Positions 44,665 through 55,309 of a stretch of 64,000 nt of DNA are shown one piece after another. Origin of the DNA: Nitrosococcus watsonii C-113. Its GTDB lineage: Bacteria > Pseudomonadota > Gammaproteobacteria > Nitrosococcales > Nitrosococcaceae. Position numbers and translations under genes: made by a program. The number at the start of each line of letters is the position of its first letter. Within the stretch, counting starts at the first letter, position 1. Location of the stretch: assembly GCF_000143085.1 (NCBI RefSeq), contig NC_014315.1, positions 3,192,001 through 3,256,000 of the forward strand, in the 5' to 3' direction. The notes under the pieces were generated by a model. That model searched no databases, was not told where the DNA came from, and worked only from the letters and a program-made list of their open reading frames with translations.

Positions 44665-47166
44665 TTGGCTGGTAAATTTTCCTTCTTTAGGAAGCAAAGC
44701 AAACACTCATTACAGCCTAAAGAAAAGAAGGCATTAGGAAACTATACCTTCGTGGCTTTTTTAACCACGGGATTTATTTTTGTGGGTTTGGCGCTGCTTT
44801 TCTACCAACATTGGTTACTTTCTTCTGGGCAACAATTTAGGAAATTGATTCAATTAGAGACTCAGCGCCAGGCAGTGGCCGTACACGCAAAAATCCGCTC
44901 CTATGCTGAAACTCTCACCTCCATGGCACGTAATCCCGTACTTTTACGATTAGTCGAGAATCAAGATAAACGATTATTGCGACTCAAGGAGCAAGAACTG
45001 AAATACGCTTTTCCTGGAGCGATAGGCGTTCGGATTTTACCACCAGGGATAAATGACATTGATAAACAGGCAACGCCACCCCTAAGTTATTCAAGCCTAG
45101 CCCTGTTGCGGGCGGCAGAAGAGAGCAGTGGGGCAACGCTTGCGGAAATACACTTGTTAGGCCACTCGGGACAATATGTGGCTATGGCCCACCGCCTCCT
45201 CTCACCAGATGGAGAGGTTGCAGGCGTTTTGTTCCTAACCCTTGAGCCTAGTGTATTTACAAAAGCTCTAAGCCAGCCGGGTTTAGCAGGCGGTTACCTG
45301 GAATTACGCCAGGGTGCGAAGCAGCAGCAGGCATTTGCTAGCTATGGAAATAGGCAATTAGCAAGCACTCCTCCCCAAGGGCTTATCCCTATTGAAGGTA
45401 GTCGTTGGCAATTGGCCTATTGGGCACCTATCCAAGAGAGAGGAGAAAACACTCATCTTATCTTTTGGGGAGGATTGATTTTTGGATTGCTGGCACTAGG
45501 CCTGATTTTTTATGCTCGAGATCGGCTATTTGCACGTTTTTTGCGGGAAGATTTGATGACCTTAGTGAATTTGGTCCGTGACTTACAAAGAAGCCAGCTA
45601 CAGGGCCGCTATAAAATCCATTTACCCGCTTTTAAGGGAGCAGCAGCCGTCATCCAGCGTATGGCCTCGGACAAACAGGTCACAGGAGAAACCATCGCCC
45701 CCGGGATGGCTTTCAGGGAAGATGCCTTCAGTGATGAGGATTTTCAAACAGCAGAGAGCATGAAAGTGAAAGAACAGCCCCTTAAACAGAGCGGCCGCAT
45801 CGCCCCCTCTATTTTTAAAGCCTATGATATTCGCGGTGTGGTAGGAAAAACACTCACACCGGAGAGTGTATATGAAATTGGGCGCGCCATTGGTAGCGAG
45901 GCCCGTGCGCAAAGCCAGCAAAATATTATCGTGGGTCGAGATGGTCGCCTTTCTGGTCCCGAATTAGCCCATAAACTTATCGAGGGACTTCGAGCAACGG
46001 GCTGTGATGTAGTCGACATTGGCGTGGTGCCGACTCCGCTGCTGTATTTTGCCGCGCAATATCTAAGTACCGGCTCAGGGGTGATGCTAACGGGAAGCCA
46101 TAATCCCCCTGACTATAACGGTATGAAAATTATGCTGCGCGGCGAGACACTTGCACTAGAGGCCATTCAGGCTTTGCGGCGTCGAATCGAAGCAGAGGAT
46201 TATACCCGTGGCGCGGGTGATTTACAGACAGTGGATGTGGTCCCTGATTACATCGAGCGGGTAACTAGCGATGTGAAACTTACCCGTCCCTTAAAAATTG
46301 TAGTGGACTGCGGCAATGGGGCCGCTGGCGAAGTCGCCCCTCGCCTATTCCGAGCGCTTGGCAGTGAAGTTAGCGAATTATATTGCGAGATTGACGGTCA
46401 ATTTCCTCACCACCATCCTGATCCGAGTCAAGCAGAAAATTTAGAAGATTTGATCGCCAAGGTAAAAGCAACGGGTGCAGATTTAGGGCTGGCTTTTGAT
46501 GGTGATGGTGATCGGTTGGGGGTAATTGATTCTCAGGGCCATATTATTTGGCCTGATCGCCAGCTGATGCTTTATGCCATGGATGTCCTTTCCCGGCATC
46601 CAGGGGCTACCATCCTTTATGATATCAAATGCTCCCGTCATTTAGATCAGGTTATTACTGAATATGGAGGCAGCCCGTTGATGTGGAAAACGGGGCACTC
46701 CCTTATTAAAGCCAAGATGAGAGAGACCGGTGCCCTTTTAGCAGGCGAAATGAGCGGTCATCTCTTTTTCAAGGAACGCTGGTTTGGATTTGATGATGCT
46801 CTCTATGCAGGGGCTCGCCTGCTGGAGATTTTGGCTGCCGATACCCGGTCCTCGGGGGAAATATTTGCTGCCTTGCCAAATGGGGTAAGCACGCCGGAGT
46901 TGCGAATAGAGATGGCCGAGGGAGAGCATTTTCAGTTTATGGAAAAATTACTGCACCAAGCCGAGTTCCCGGAAGCTGCTGTAACCACCATCGACGGGCT
47001 ACGGGTGGATTTTGAGGAGGGATGGGGGCTGGTCCGCCCTTCGAATACCACGCCTTGCTTAGTTTTACGGTTTGAGGCCAATGATGCTGAAGCCTTGGAG
47101 CGTATTGAAGATAACTTTAGGCGTTTACTATTGGAAGTAGATCCCAGTCTGATATTACCGTTTTAA
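44665..47166 (+). CDS. algC: Phosphomannomutase/phosphoglucomutase with N-terminal membrane sensor-like region
   Basis: 833 residues from a TTG start with AAAGGAT upstream. The first about 370 residues form a membrane-bound extension: helix at about 28-50, a periplasmic-type stretch, a second helix at about 268-284, then a charged linker. The C-terminal 460 residues are AlgC: KAYDIRGVVGKTLTPE, catalytic serine in LTGSHNPPDYNGM, metal site DGDGDRLGV, and the sugar loop GEMSGHLFF. It interconverts hexose 1- and 6-phosphates for LPS and exopolysaccharide. The long form also occurs in Pseudomonas; the role of the extension is unclear. Confidence 0.92.
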   Translation: MAGKFSFFRKQSKHSLQPKEKKALGNYTFVAFLTTGFIFVGLALLFYQHWLLSSGQQFRKLIQLETQRQAVAVHAKIRSYAETLTSMARNPVLLRLVENQDKRLLRLKEQELKYAFPGAIGVRILPPGINDIDKQATPPLSYSSLALLRAAEESSGATLAEIHLLGHSGQYVAMAHRLLSPDGEVAGVLFLTLEPSVFTKALSQPGLAGGYLELRQGAKQQQAFASYGNRQLASTPPQGLIPIEGSRWQLAYWAPIQERGENTHLIFWGGLIFGLLALGLIFYARDRLFARFLREDLMTLVNLVRDLQRSQLQGRYKIHLPAFKGAAAVIQRMASDKQVTGETIAPGMAFREDAFSDEDFQTAESMKVKEQPLKQSGRIAPSIFKAYDIRGVVGKTLTPESVYEIGRAIGSEARAQSQQNIIVGRDGRLSGPELAHKLIEGLRATGCDVVDIGVVPTPLLYFAAQYLSTGSGVMLTGSHNPPDYNGMKIMLRGETLALEAIQALRRRIEAEDYTRGAGDLQTVDVVPDYIERVTSDVKLTRPLKIVVDCGNGAAGEVAPRLFRALGSEVSELYCEIDGQFPHHHPDPSQAENLEDLIAKVKATGADLGLAFDGDGDRLGVIDSQGHIIWPDRQLMLYAMDVLSRHPGATILYDIKCSRHLDQVITEYGGSPLMWKTGHSLIKAKMRETGALLAGEMSGHLFFKERWFGFDDALYAGARLLEILAADTRSSGEIFAALPNGVSTPELRIEMAEGEHFQFMEKLLHQAEFPEAAVTTIDGLRVDFEEGWGLVRPSNTTPCLVLRFEANDAEALERIEDNFRRLLLEVDPSLILPF

Positions 47167-48111
<945 letters not shown>

Positions 48112-48150
48112 ATCTAACCATTTATTATCTATAAACACCTCACGCAGATC

Positions 48151-48816
48151 TTAGAAGCTTGGAAGATGACCCCTAGACTGAGTAAGCTCCTGAAAACGTT
48201 TGAGATCCTCAGTAAATTTTTCCTTAATAGCTACTTGCTCCTGGCGTTTCTTAGCAATATAACGCTGGTTACGGACTAAATGGGCCTTGACGTTTTGGAT
48301 ACCAGTAAGTAATTGCTCAGGAATCGTTTGGCCATTACGCTCTAAATGAGCTGCTTGATTTTGGCGTTCTCTCAACGCCTGTTGCAGTGTCTTTATTTTG
48401 CTCTGAACAAGTCTGATAGCTCCTTCAATAGCTCCGATCTGACTATCCCGGATTCGCAATAAATCGGCTTCAGAGCCAAAAGTCGCTAAGAGCATGTGAT
48501 TATAATCTTCCTGCTCTTGCGCTCGCTGCCGCTTTTCTGCTTCGATTTGAGCAAGGCGTGCTTCCTCAACAAGTTGTTTCTGAGTTTTTGCAGGGGGGAC
48601 TCGTTTAACCACTACCATTGTCTGACTATTAATAATTTCATATCCTCCCTGAACCGCCTCTGGGGGAAGGTTACCACTGAGCATCTGCGTCCCATTTTCG
48701 CCAATATAACGATAAAGCTGCCCTGCTTGCACTAAAGAGCTAAAACTACAGAGAGCGGCTAAGATAGAAATACCTGCTATAAACAGAATTTGGATAACGT
48801 TGCTTATTTTAGGCAT
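48151..48816 (-). CDS. Exported coiled-coil protein with DUF4124-like start
   Basis: 221 residues. The N-terminal hydrophobic signal ends near LVQAGQ. A short domain follows (LYRYIGENGTQMLSGNLPPEA) that resembles DUF4124. The rest is a long charged helix rich in Glu, Gln, Lys and Arg (about 75-215), very probably a coiled coil. It is a likely periplasmic structural protein of unknown role. It is divergent from the sulfite-exporter-like gene, which starts 43 bp away. Confidence 0.75.
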   Translation of the reverse strand: MPKISNVIQILFIAGISILAALCSFSSLVQAGQLYRYIGENGTQMLSGNLPPEAVQGGYEIINSQTMVVVKRVPPAKTQKQLVEEARLAQIEAEKRQRAQEQEDYNHMLLATFGSEADLLRIRDSQIGAIEGAIRLVQSKIKTLQQALRERQNQAAHLERNGQTIPEQLLTGIQNVKAHLVRNQRYIAKKRQEQVAIKEKFTEDLKRFQELTQSRGHLPSF

Positions 48817-48858
48817 AGGACAATTCAGAAAAACCTATTAACTAGACCCTTAGCCGCA

Positions 48859-49614
48859 ATGCATTGGTTTGATCAAGGCGCTTTATTTCTCATTTCCCTG
48901 CTAGCTAATTTATTTTCGGCCTTCAGCGGAGGTGGAGCAGGGCTAGTGCAGTTGCCGGCATTAATTTTCCTGGGCCTGCCCTTTGGTATCGCGCTAGCAA
49001 CCCACAAGGTAGCGTCCGTCGCCCTAGGTATCGGCGCTACTCTCCGGCACTTGAGAGAAGAGACCTTAGAGCGTCGATTTGCCCTCTTTATTCTGGCCTG
49101 GGGTTTACCGGGAGTTATCCTCGGAGCGAATGTAATTCTCAAAATTCCCACCCGCACAGCAGAGTTTGCACTGGGTTGTTTAACGCTAAGTTTGGGAGTC
49201 TATTCTTTCCTCAAACCGAATCTGGGACAAGCCCCTCATCTTTTAAACCGCCACTGGCGAGGCTATTTAGTAGGTGGCGGCACTTTATTCTTCATCGGCA
49301 TTTTAAACGGCTCTTTAACTTCAGGCACCGGACTCTTTGTCACTCTTTGGTTAGTGAGATGGTTTGGTTTAGACTATAAGCGGGCGGTGGCTTATACATT
49401 GGCGTTAGTCGGCTTGTTTTGGAATGGCGCAGGAGCCTTAACGCTAGGATGGCTCGGCAATATCCAATGGACTTGGCTACCAGCTTTGCTCATAGGTTCT
49501 TTGCTGGGAGGGTATTTAGGTGCTCATCTTTCTATTGTCAAAGGTAACCGCTGGATTAAGCGAGGCTTTGAAATAGTGACCTTACTCATTGGGCTCAAAT
49601 TGATTGCGGGTTAA
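48859..49614 (+). CDS. TauE/SafE-family membrane transporter
   Basis: 251 residues from the ATG at 48859; a TTG 69 bp upstream would overlap the divergent gene and is less likely. About eight hydrophobic segments are seen, with the family's [24 protein letters not shown] and the second-half repeat [17 protein letters not shown]. Members export sulfite, sulfoacetate or related organic anions; the substrate is unknown. The 3' end overlaps the convergent pyrE by 20 bp. Confidence 0.85.
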   Translation: MHWFDQGALFLISLLANLFSAFSGGGAGLVQLPALIFLGLPFGIALATHKVASVALGIGATLRHLREETLERRFALFILAWGLPGVILGANVILKIPTRTAEFALGCLTLSLGVYSFLKPNLGQAPHLLNRHWRGYLVGGGTLFFIGILNGSLTSGTGLFVTLWLVRWFGLDYKRAVAYTLALVGLFWNGAGALTLGWLGNIQWTWLPALLIGSLLGGYLGAHLSIVKGNRWIKRGFEIVTLLIGLKLIAG

Positions 49615-50266
49615 AAATCCGCTCTACTCCATATTGTTTTTTATAGGCTTGCATTTTATTTAAATGTTCTTTCATTCCCGGCTTCCCTTCTAAATGGCGA
49701 ATCAGATGGTCTAGACAGGTAATGCTCACTACGGGAATACCATGCTGGGCTTCTACCTCTTGGACAGCAGATTGTTTCCCTTGACCCCGCTCCTGGCGGT
49801 CCAAGGAAATCGCTACACCCGTGAGTGCAGCCCCTGCGGCATGGATAAGAGCAGCCGATTCTCGTACTGAGGTGCCGGCGGAAATAACATCGTCGACGAT
49901 TAGAACCCGAGCGCCTTTAAGTGGACTCCCCACCACCTTTCCTCCTTCCCCATGATCCTTGATCTCTTTGCGATTAAACGCGTACTCTATATCCCATCCA
50001 TGTTGTTCCATCAATGCAATAGCTGTAGCTGTCACTAAGGGGATGCCTTTATAAGCCGGTCCAAAAAGCACCTCGAAAGCAAGTCCCGAGTCAGCAATGG
50101 CTTGGGCGTAGAAACGACCTAGCCGGGCCAGGCTTGCACCGCTATTGAATAATCCGCTATTAAAAAAGTAGGGGCTCATCCGACCGGACTTCAGGGTGAA
50201 CTCCCCAAAGCGCAGCACTCCCTTTTCGATCGCAAACTTAATAAATTCGTTTTGGTAGCTCTTCAT
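49595..50266 (-). CDS. pyrE: Orotate phosphoribosyltransferase
   Basis: A 223-residue type I phosphoribosyltransferase converting orotate and PRPP to OMP in pyrimidine synthesis. The PRPP-binding motif [16 protein letters not shown] is clear, and the N-terminus [26 protein letters not shown] is typical of PyrE. Its neighbours (argB, algC, dut, coaBC) are the usual ones. It overlaps the 3' end of the TauE-like gene. Confidence 0.96.
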   Translation of the reverse strand: MKSYQNEFIKFAIEKGVLRFGEFTLKSGRMSPYFFNSGLFNSGASLARLGRFYAQAIADSGLAFEVLFGPAYKGIPLVTATAIALMEQHGWDIEYAFNRKEIKDHGEGGKVVGSPLKGARVLIVDDVISAGTSVRESAALIHAAGAALTGVAISLDRQERGQGKQSAVQEVEAQHGIPVVSITCLDHLIRHLEGKPGMKEHLNKMQAYKKQYGVERIFNPQSI

Positions 50267-50398
50267 TCGTATTTCATAAGAAAAAGTACTATTTTAACGG
50301 ACCCCATATCCTTAGAAAACTTAAGCCGTAATTTTCTCTTTGAGGATACAATGGGTTAATGATACTTATCCATTCTGGCTATTAATGAGCGCCTCAAT

Positions 50399-51619
50399 TT
50401 GATTAAAGCAGGGCGAAAGTACTTGTGCGTTATTTTCTCAGGACGCATGTTGGTGGTTTCCTTGATGGGGTTTTCCAGTGGCCTGCCCCTTTTGCTCACC
50501 GGTTCAGTATTGCAGGCATGGATGCAACAAGAAGGTGTGGATTTAGGAACTATCGGTTTGTTTGCTCTGGTGGGGTTACCCTATACGCTTAAGTTCCTAT
50601 GGGCTCCTTTTTTGGATCGCTACTCACTCGGTGGTATGGGACGCCGCCGGGGCTGGTTGTTACGAGTGCAAATCGGGCTCATCCTCGCCCTGATGGGGCT
50701 GAGTTTAACAGAACCTGCCGCCAACCCCATAGACGTTGCCGCTGCCGCCTTGCTAGTGGCCTTCTTCTCCGCCACCCAGGATATCGTGATTGACGCCCAT
50801 CGCCGGGAAAGTTTAGCCGATCATGAACTAGGTTTAGGATCCTCCCTTTACGTTAATGGTTATCGAGTAGGGTTGCTATTGGCCTCTGGCGGAGGATTAA
50901 TCCTTGCTGATTATATGCCTTTTCACCAAGTTTACCAGTTACTAGCGCTAACCATGTTAATTGGCGTACTCACTACCCTGCTAGCGCCAGAGCCGACCAT
51001 TGCTGCTGAGACTCCTAAAACATTCCATGAAGCCGTTATAGCGCCTTTTCTAGAATATTTTCGCCGTCCTAATGCCTTTTTGATTCTACTCTTTATTCTG
51101 CTTTATAAAATCGGCGATATCATGGCGAGCCACATGAGCATGCCCTTCTATTTAGACCAAGGCTATTCCAAGACTGAGATCGGCGCCATTGTTAAAGGAT
51201 TTGGGTTTTGGGCTACAGTTTTGGGCGGTCTGACGGGGGGGGTTGTAATGCTACGATTAGGTATCTACCGGGCGCTATGGGCGTTTGGCCTGCTGCAAAG
51301 CATTTCTACCGCCGGTTTTGTCGCGCTTGGCGCTTATGGCTATAGCCTGTCAGGTCTTACTGCCGTTATCACCTTTGAAAATGTGAGCGGTGGTATGGGA
51401 ACGGCTGCTTATGTGGCGTTTATGTCGAGTCTGACAAACAAGAAATTTACTGCCACCCAGTATGCCTTGCTTTCTAGCCTAATGGGGATTCCCCGCGTTA
51501 TTGTGGCGGCACCAACCGGTTTTCTTGCCACCAATTTTGGATGGGTGGTATTTTTTTCCTGCTGTGCTTTGATGGCAATTCCAGGGCTACTTTTATTACG
51601 CCGCTTTCGGTCTTGGTAG
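50399..51619 (+). CDS. AmpG-like MFS transporter
   Basis: 406 residues from a TTG start. It has twelve predicted membrane helices; the start resembles AmpG (LMGFSSGLPLLLTGSVLQAWMQQEGVDL), with LPYTLKFLWAPFLDRY and ATQDIVIDAHRRE being characteristic of that family. AmpG takes up anhydromuropeptides for cell-wall recycling; another substrate is possible. No ATG fits well: the nearest one upstream hits a stop after five codons. It is convergent with yggU. Confidence 0.85.
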   Translation: MIKAGRKYLCVIFSGRMLVVSLMGFSSGLPLLLTGSVLQAWMQQEGVDLGTIGLFALVGLPYTLKFLWAPFLDRYSLGGMGRRRGWLLRVQIGLILALMGLSLTEPAANPIDVAAAALLVAFFSATQDIVIDAHRRESLADHELGLGSSLYVNGYRVGLLLASGGGLILADYMPFHQVYQLLALTMLIGVLTTLLAPEPTIAAETPKTFHEAVIAPFLEYFRRPNAFLILLFILLYKIGDIMASHMSMPFYLDQGYSKTEIGAIVKGFGFWATVLGGLTGGVVMLRLGIYRALWAFGLLQSISTAGFVALGAYGYSLSGLTAVITFENVSGGMGTAAYVAFMSSLTNKKFTATQYALLSSLMGIPRVIVAAPTGFLATNFGWVVFFSCCALMAIPGLLLLRRFRSW

Positions 51620-51630
51620 TAGGCCAACTT

Positions 51631-51939
51631 CTAACTTACTATTTTGCGAATAGGAGGGGTGATACCTGGCAGCAATTTAGCTGGTTTCTCAATGCGCACC
51701 CGTTTGTCCCGGCTAGCGGTTCCTGAAAGTAGATAGACTTGGTTTCTGCTGACCTGGAAGGTTTTAACCAAGAAGCGGAGCAGTTGAGTGTTAGCCTTGC
51801 CTTCTACCGGGGGTGCGGTAATTCGAATTTTTAGCCGATTCCCATGGGGGCCAATAACTTCATCGCCTCTAGCCCTGGGCTGGAGGCGTATCTGGACAAT
51901 TAACGCCTCCTGCTGCCAGCAATACCATTGAGCCGTCAT
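51631..51939 (-). CDS. yggU: YggU/DUF167-family protein
   Basis: 102 residues from the ATG at 51939 (a TTG two codons earlier is possible). Typical core: IVQIRLQPRARGDEVIGPHGNRLKIRITAPPVEGKANTQLLRFLVKTF. It is a small alpha/beta fold of unknown function that occurs downstream of yggT across gammaproteobacteria, as here, where it starts 6 bp after the yggT stop. Confidence 0.9.
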   Translation of the reverse strand: MTAQWYCWQQEALIVQIRLQPRARGDEVIGPHGNRLKIRITAPPVEGKANTQLLRFLVKTFQVSRNQVYLLSGTASRDKRVRIEKPAKLLPGITPPIRKIVS

Positions 51940-51945
51940 CAGCAA

Positions 51946-52509
51946 TTAGATAATGCGGGGAAACCAAGGCTCAATGAGCATGGAGGCCACCTGTAGAGCA
52001 ATCAAAACTACTAATGGCGACAAATCCAAACCTCCGATGGACGGCACTAAATTCCGGGCGGGCCGTAATAGGGGCTCGGTGAGATCGTATAAGAGTATAG
52101 TAACCGGATTATAAGTAGTGGGTGCTACCCAGCTCAGGATAACTTGGATAAAAATGGCGATTTTGAAAACATCAAAGATCAGACCGACTAGATCGCCGAT
52201 GCTTGCCAGTAACAAAACCGGTAGTGGAGGTACACTTAGAGCCAAGCTTGAGATGATGGTTAATTTAACCATCGTAAGCACGAGAAGCAGGAACAAGGAA
52301 GCCGTATCAATATTGCCCATAGGGGGCAAAAAACGGCGCAGAGGACGAAGGAGAGGTTGGGTAATAGTAATCAAAAACTGTGCCACCGGATTACGGGAGT
52401 TGGCCCGTACCGATTGCAGTAATAGGCGTAGCATCACCGCCAAAATATAGAGGCTAAAAAGAGTATTAATCAGAAAAATCAAGGGGATAGTTAAATAATC
52501 GTTAGGCAT
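51946..52509 (-). CDS. yggT: YggT-family membrane protein
   Basis: 187 residues from the ATG at 52509, which lies inside the last codons of proC (8-bp overlap). It holds two YggT repeats, each a pair of hydrophobic helices followed by QPLLRPLRRFLPPMGNID and EPLLRPARNLVPSIGGLDLSP. Linked to membrane or osmotic homeostasis and, in plastids, to thylakoid or nucleoid organisation; the function is not settled. Confidence 0.92.
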   Translation of the reverse strand: MPNDYLTIPLIFLINTLFSLYILAVMLRLLLQSVRANSRNPVAQFLITITQPLLRPLRRFLPPMGNIDTASLFLLLVLTMVKLTIISSLALSVPPLPVLLLASIGDLVGLIFDVFKIAIFIQVILSWVAPTTYNPVTILLYDLTEPLLRPARNLVPSIGGLDLSPLVVLIALQVASMLIEPWFPRII

Positions 52510-53335
52510 GCTTGCTTCCAAGTTCTTGGGCTAGCTCTCGGGCGCGATCGCGGGCAGCTTGCAAGGCGCGAGCGAAGGCTTTCCGGATGTTGGCCTCCTC
52601 CAAAGCGGCAATAGCCCGCTCAGTGGTGCCTCCCGGTGAGGTAACTCGCTGCCGCAAGCTGGCGCAGCCTTCTTCGCTTTTCAGGGCCATTTTAGCGGCT
52701 CCAAAAGCGGTTTCAAGCGTTAATAAGCGCGCAGTATTGGACTCTAAACCCAAATCGATAGCAGCTTTTTCCATTGCTTCCATCACTAGAAAGAAATAGG
52801 CAGGTCCACCGCCCGATAGGGCCGTCACCACCTCCATGAGATTTTCGTCGTTTAACCACAAGGTTAGCCCCACCGCTCGCAGCACGGACTCTGCCGTTTG
52901 CCGTTGATTCGGGCTGGTATGGGGATTGGCAAATAAGGCCGTGGCTCCCGCCTGAACCAATGCCGGAGTGTTAGGCATCGCTCGTACGATAGGCGCTGGA
53001 CCCCCAAGCCAAGCTTCTACATCCGGAGTTCCGATTCCCGCAGCAATAGTGAGCCAAAGGGGCTGGGAAAGGGTAGCCACATTTTTAAGCTGGGTGACTA
53101 CGCTTCTTAACTGTTGCGGCTTAACCGCCAACACGATTATAGCTGCATCTTGCGCCACCTGGATATTATCGGGCGCGGTATTAACGCCGAAACGCTCATG
53201 AAGGGCGTCTAGCTTACGCCGATCTGGATCGGCGACCCAGATGGCTTGGGCATCACGGCCATCGGCAACTAAGCCGCCTATGAGACTCGCCGCCATATTG
53301 CCACCACCAATAAAGGCAAGAGTTTGTTCGCTCAT
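52502..53335 (-). CDS. proC: Pyrroline-5-carboxylate reductase
   Basis: 277 residues from the ATG at 53335, which has a GAGG site; the ATG 21 bp upstream lacks one. The NADPH-binding start is LAFIGGGNMAASLIGGL, with AVKPQQL and the C-terminal TALSGGGPAYFFLVMEAM and VTSPGGTTERAIAAL segments. It makes proline from pyrroline-5-carboxylate. First gene of proC-yggT-yggU, with a sigma-70-like promoter in the gap after yggS. Confidence 0.96.
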   Translation of the reverse strand: MSEQTLAFIGGGNMAASLIGGLVADGRDAQAIWVADPDRRKLDALHERFGVNTAPDNIQVAQDAAIIVLAVKPQQLRSVVTQLKNVATLSQPLWLTIAAGIGTPDVEAWLGGPAPIVRAMPNTPALVQAGATALFANPHTSPNQRQTAESVLRAVGLTLWLNDENLMEVVTALSGGGPAYFFLVMEAMEKAAIDLGLESNTARLLTLETAFGAAKMALKSEEGCASLRQRVTSPGGTTERAIAALEEANIRKAFARALQAARDRARELAQELGSKHA

Positions 53336-53377
53336 GGCCTCACTTTTTGGCTCCATTTCGAATAGTGAGTTTATCCT

Positions 53378-53406
53378 ATAATATGAATGTAAGGCGAATA
53401 TTACAA
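53378..53406 (-). promoter_or_regulatory. Sigma-70-like promoter for proC-yggT-yggU
   Basis: On the minus strand TTGTAA (53406-53401), a 17-bp spacer and TATTAT (53383-53378). The -10 is about 40 bp before the proC ATG, so the operon can be transcribed independently of yggS. Confidence 0.5.
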
Positions 53407-53431
53407 CAGAGTTTTGCTAAAATGCGCTAGC

Positions 53432-54127
53432 TTAACGGTCTTTTCTTGGTCGGGAACCGAATATTGCCGTACCGACCCGCACCAGCGTGGCACCTTCCGC
53501 AATTGCAGCTTCTAGATCATCCGTCATGCCCATGGATAAACTGTCTAGTGCGAATCCCTTCTGTCGAAGCTCCTCCCATAACTGGTGCAAGGCCCGAAAA
53601 GGTCGACGTTGGGCCTCGAAGTCAGAATTGAGGGCAGGTAAAGTCATCAAGCCCCGCAAGGAAAGCTGGGGCATTTCAGTAACCGCTGCGGCTAATTCAG
53701 CAAGTTCCTGAGTAGTAGTGCCAGATTTAGAACTTTCACCACTAATATTCACCTGCAAGCAGACATTTAGGGGCGCTAATTCCGGCGGCCGCTGCTGACT
53801 CAGGCGCTGAGCAATTTTTAGACGGGCAACGCTATGAACCCAATCAAAGTGGGTGGCAATATCCCGGGTTTTATTGGATTGAATTGGGCCAATGAAATGC
53901 CATTCTAAACCTTCCGTTTCCAATTCTTTAATTTTTGGTAAAGCCTCTTGGAGATAGTTTTCTCCAAAAGCCCGCTGTCCACCGACTACTGCAGCGCGGA
54001 TTGCGGAAACCGGACAGGTTTTACTAGCTGCTACCAGGGATACACTTCCTTCAGAACGACCAAAGCGCCGTTCAGCCTGGGCGATACGAGTGTAAATTTC
54101 TGCTAATTGCAGTGCAATTTGGGCCAT
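53432..54127 (-). CDS. yggS: YggS/PLPBP-family pyridoxal-phosphate homeostasis protein
   Basis: 231 residues of the fold type III PLP protein family. The PLP lysine region is VSLVAASKTCPVSAIRAAV near residues 30-45, followed by FGENYLQEALPKI and WHFIGPIQSNKTRDIA, and the phosphate-binding SMGMTDDLEAAIAEGATLVRVGTAIFG at the end. It has no known catalysis and buffers PLP and amino-acid pools. Placed upstream of proC and divergent from pilT, as in Pseudomonas. Confidence 0.95.
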   Translation of the reverse strand: MAQIALQLAEIYTRIAQAERRFGRSEGSVSLVAASKTCPVSAIRAAVVGGQRAFGENYLQEALPKIKELETEGLEWHFIGPIQSNKTRDIATHFDWVHSVARLKIAQRLSQQRPPELAPLNVCLQVNISGESSKSGTTTQELAELAAAVTEMPQLSLRGLMTLPALNSDFEAQRRPFRALHQLWEELRQKGFALDSLSMGMTDDLEAAIAEGATLVRVGTAIFGSRPRKDR

Positions 54128-54233
54128 ATTTTGTACTTGCCGCCTCCTCGCTAAGGTTTAACCATTTTAAGTTTGACTGAGCCCAGCCGATATTTCTAAT
54201 GAAATTGGCAACTCATCAATATTAAGGAAATCT

Positions 54234-55277
54234 ATGGATATCGCTGAACTGCTTGCCTTTAGTGTCAAGAATTCTGCCTCCGATTTACATATCTCGGCGG
54301 GACTCCCACCAATGATCCGGGTAGATGGCGACGTGCGCCGAATTAACTTACCGCCTATGGAACACAAGGATGTCCATGCCATGATCTACGATATCATGAA
54401 TGACAAGCAGCGTAAGGATTATGAAGAATTTCTTGAGACCGACTTTTCCTTCGAAATCCCTGGATTAGCCCGTTTCCGCGTGAATGCGTTCAATCAGAAT
54501 CGTGGGGCGGCGGCGGTATTCCGCACCATTCCCTCCCAGGTGCTCACCCTTGAAGAACTTGATACTCCCGCCGTATTTAAGGATATTGCCGATAATCCCC
54601 GGGGGGTGGTGCTAGTAACTGGACCTACCGGTTCTGGCAAATCGACCACCTTAGCGGCCATGGTAAATTATAAAAACGAGAATGATTTTGCTCACATTTT
54701 AACCATCGAAGATCCCATCGAATTTGTCCACGAGAGTAAAAAAAGCCTAATTAATCAACGGGAGGTCCATCGAGATACCCACGGCTTTAGCGAAGCGCTG
54801 CGTTCGGCATTGCGGGAAGACCCTGATATTATTCTGGTAGGTGAATTGCGAGATCTTGAAACTATTCGCCTCGCATTGACGGCGGCAGAGACGGGTCATT
54901 TAGTCTTTGGCACCTTGCATACCAGTTCCGCAGCCAAGACTATTGATCGTATTATTGATGTATTCCCCGCTGCGGAGAAAGATATGGTGCGCTCTATGCT
55001 CTCCGAATCCCTGCGGGCCGTAATTTCTCAGACTCTCCTTAAAAAATTTGGCGGTGGCCGGGTTGCTGCCCACGAGATCATGATTGGCAATCCGGCTATT
55101 CGTAATCTCATCCGTGAAGATAAGATCCCTCAAATGTATTCTGCCATCCAAACGGGCCAAGGGGCAGGTATGCAGACTCTGGATCAGTGCCTGTCAGGCT
55201 TACTCCGTCGCAATATCGTCACTAAGCAGGAGGCAGCCAAGAAAGCCGTAAACAAAGAGCTTTTCCAGTCGATGTAA
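54234..55277 (+). CDS. pilT: Type IV pilus retraction ATPase
   Basis: A 347-residue hexameric secretion ATPase that drives pilus retraction and twitching. Walker A GPTGSGKST (near 128-136), Asp-box AHILTIEDPIEFVHES, Walker B EDPDIILVGELRD, His-box LTAAETGHLVFGTLHTSSA and the PilT-specific C-terminal AIRNLIREDKI are all present. Only this pilus gene is in the window; other pil genes must lie elsewhere. The mobile-element patch begins 33 bp after its stop. Confidence 0.97.
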   Translation: MDIAELLAFSVKNSASDLHISAGLPPMIRVDGDVRRINLPPMEHKDVHAMIYDIMNDKQRKDYEEFLETDFSFEIPGLARFRVNAFNQNRGAAAVFRTIPSQVLTLEELDTPAVFKDIADNPRGVVLVTGPTGSGKSTTLAAMVNYKNENDFAHILTIEDPIEFVHESKKSLINQREVHRDTHGFSEALRSALREDPDIILVGELRDLETIRLALTAAETGHLVFGTLHTSSAAKTIDRIIDVFPAAEKDMVRSMLSESLRAVISQTLLKKFGGGRVAAHEIMIGNPAIRNLIREDKIPQMYSAIQTGQGAGMQTLDQCLSGLLRRNIVTKQEAAKKAVNKELFQSM

Positions 55278-55309
55278 ATCCATGCAAGGCTCCGGTAGTT
55301 AAACTTGAG

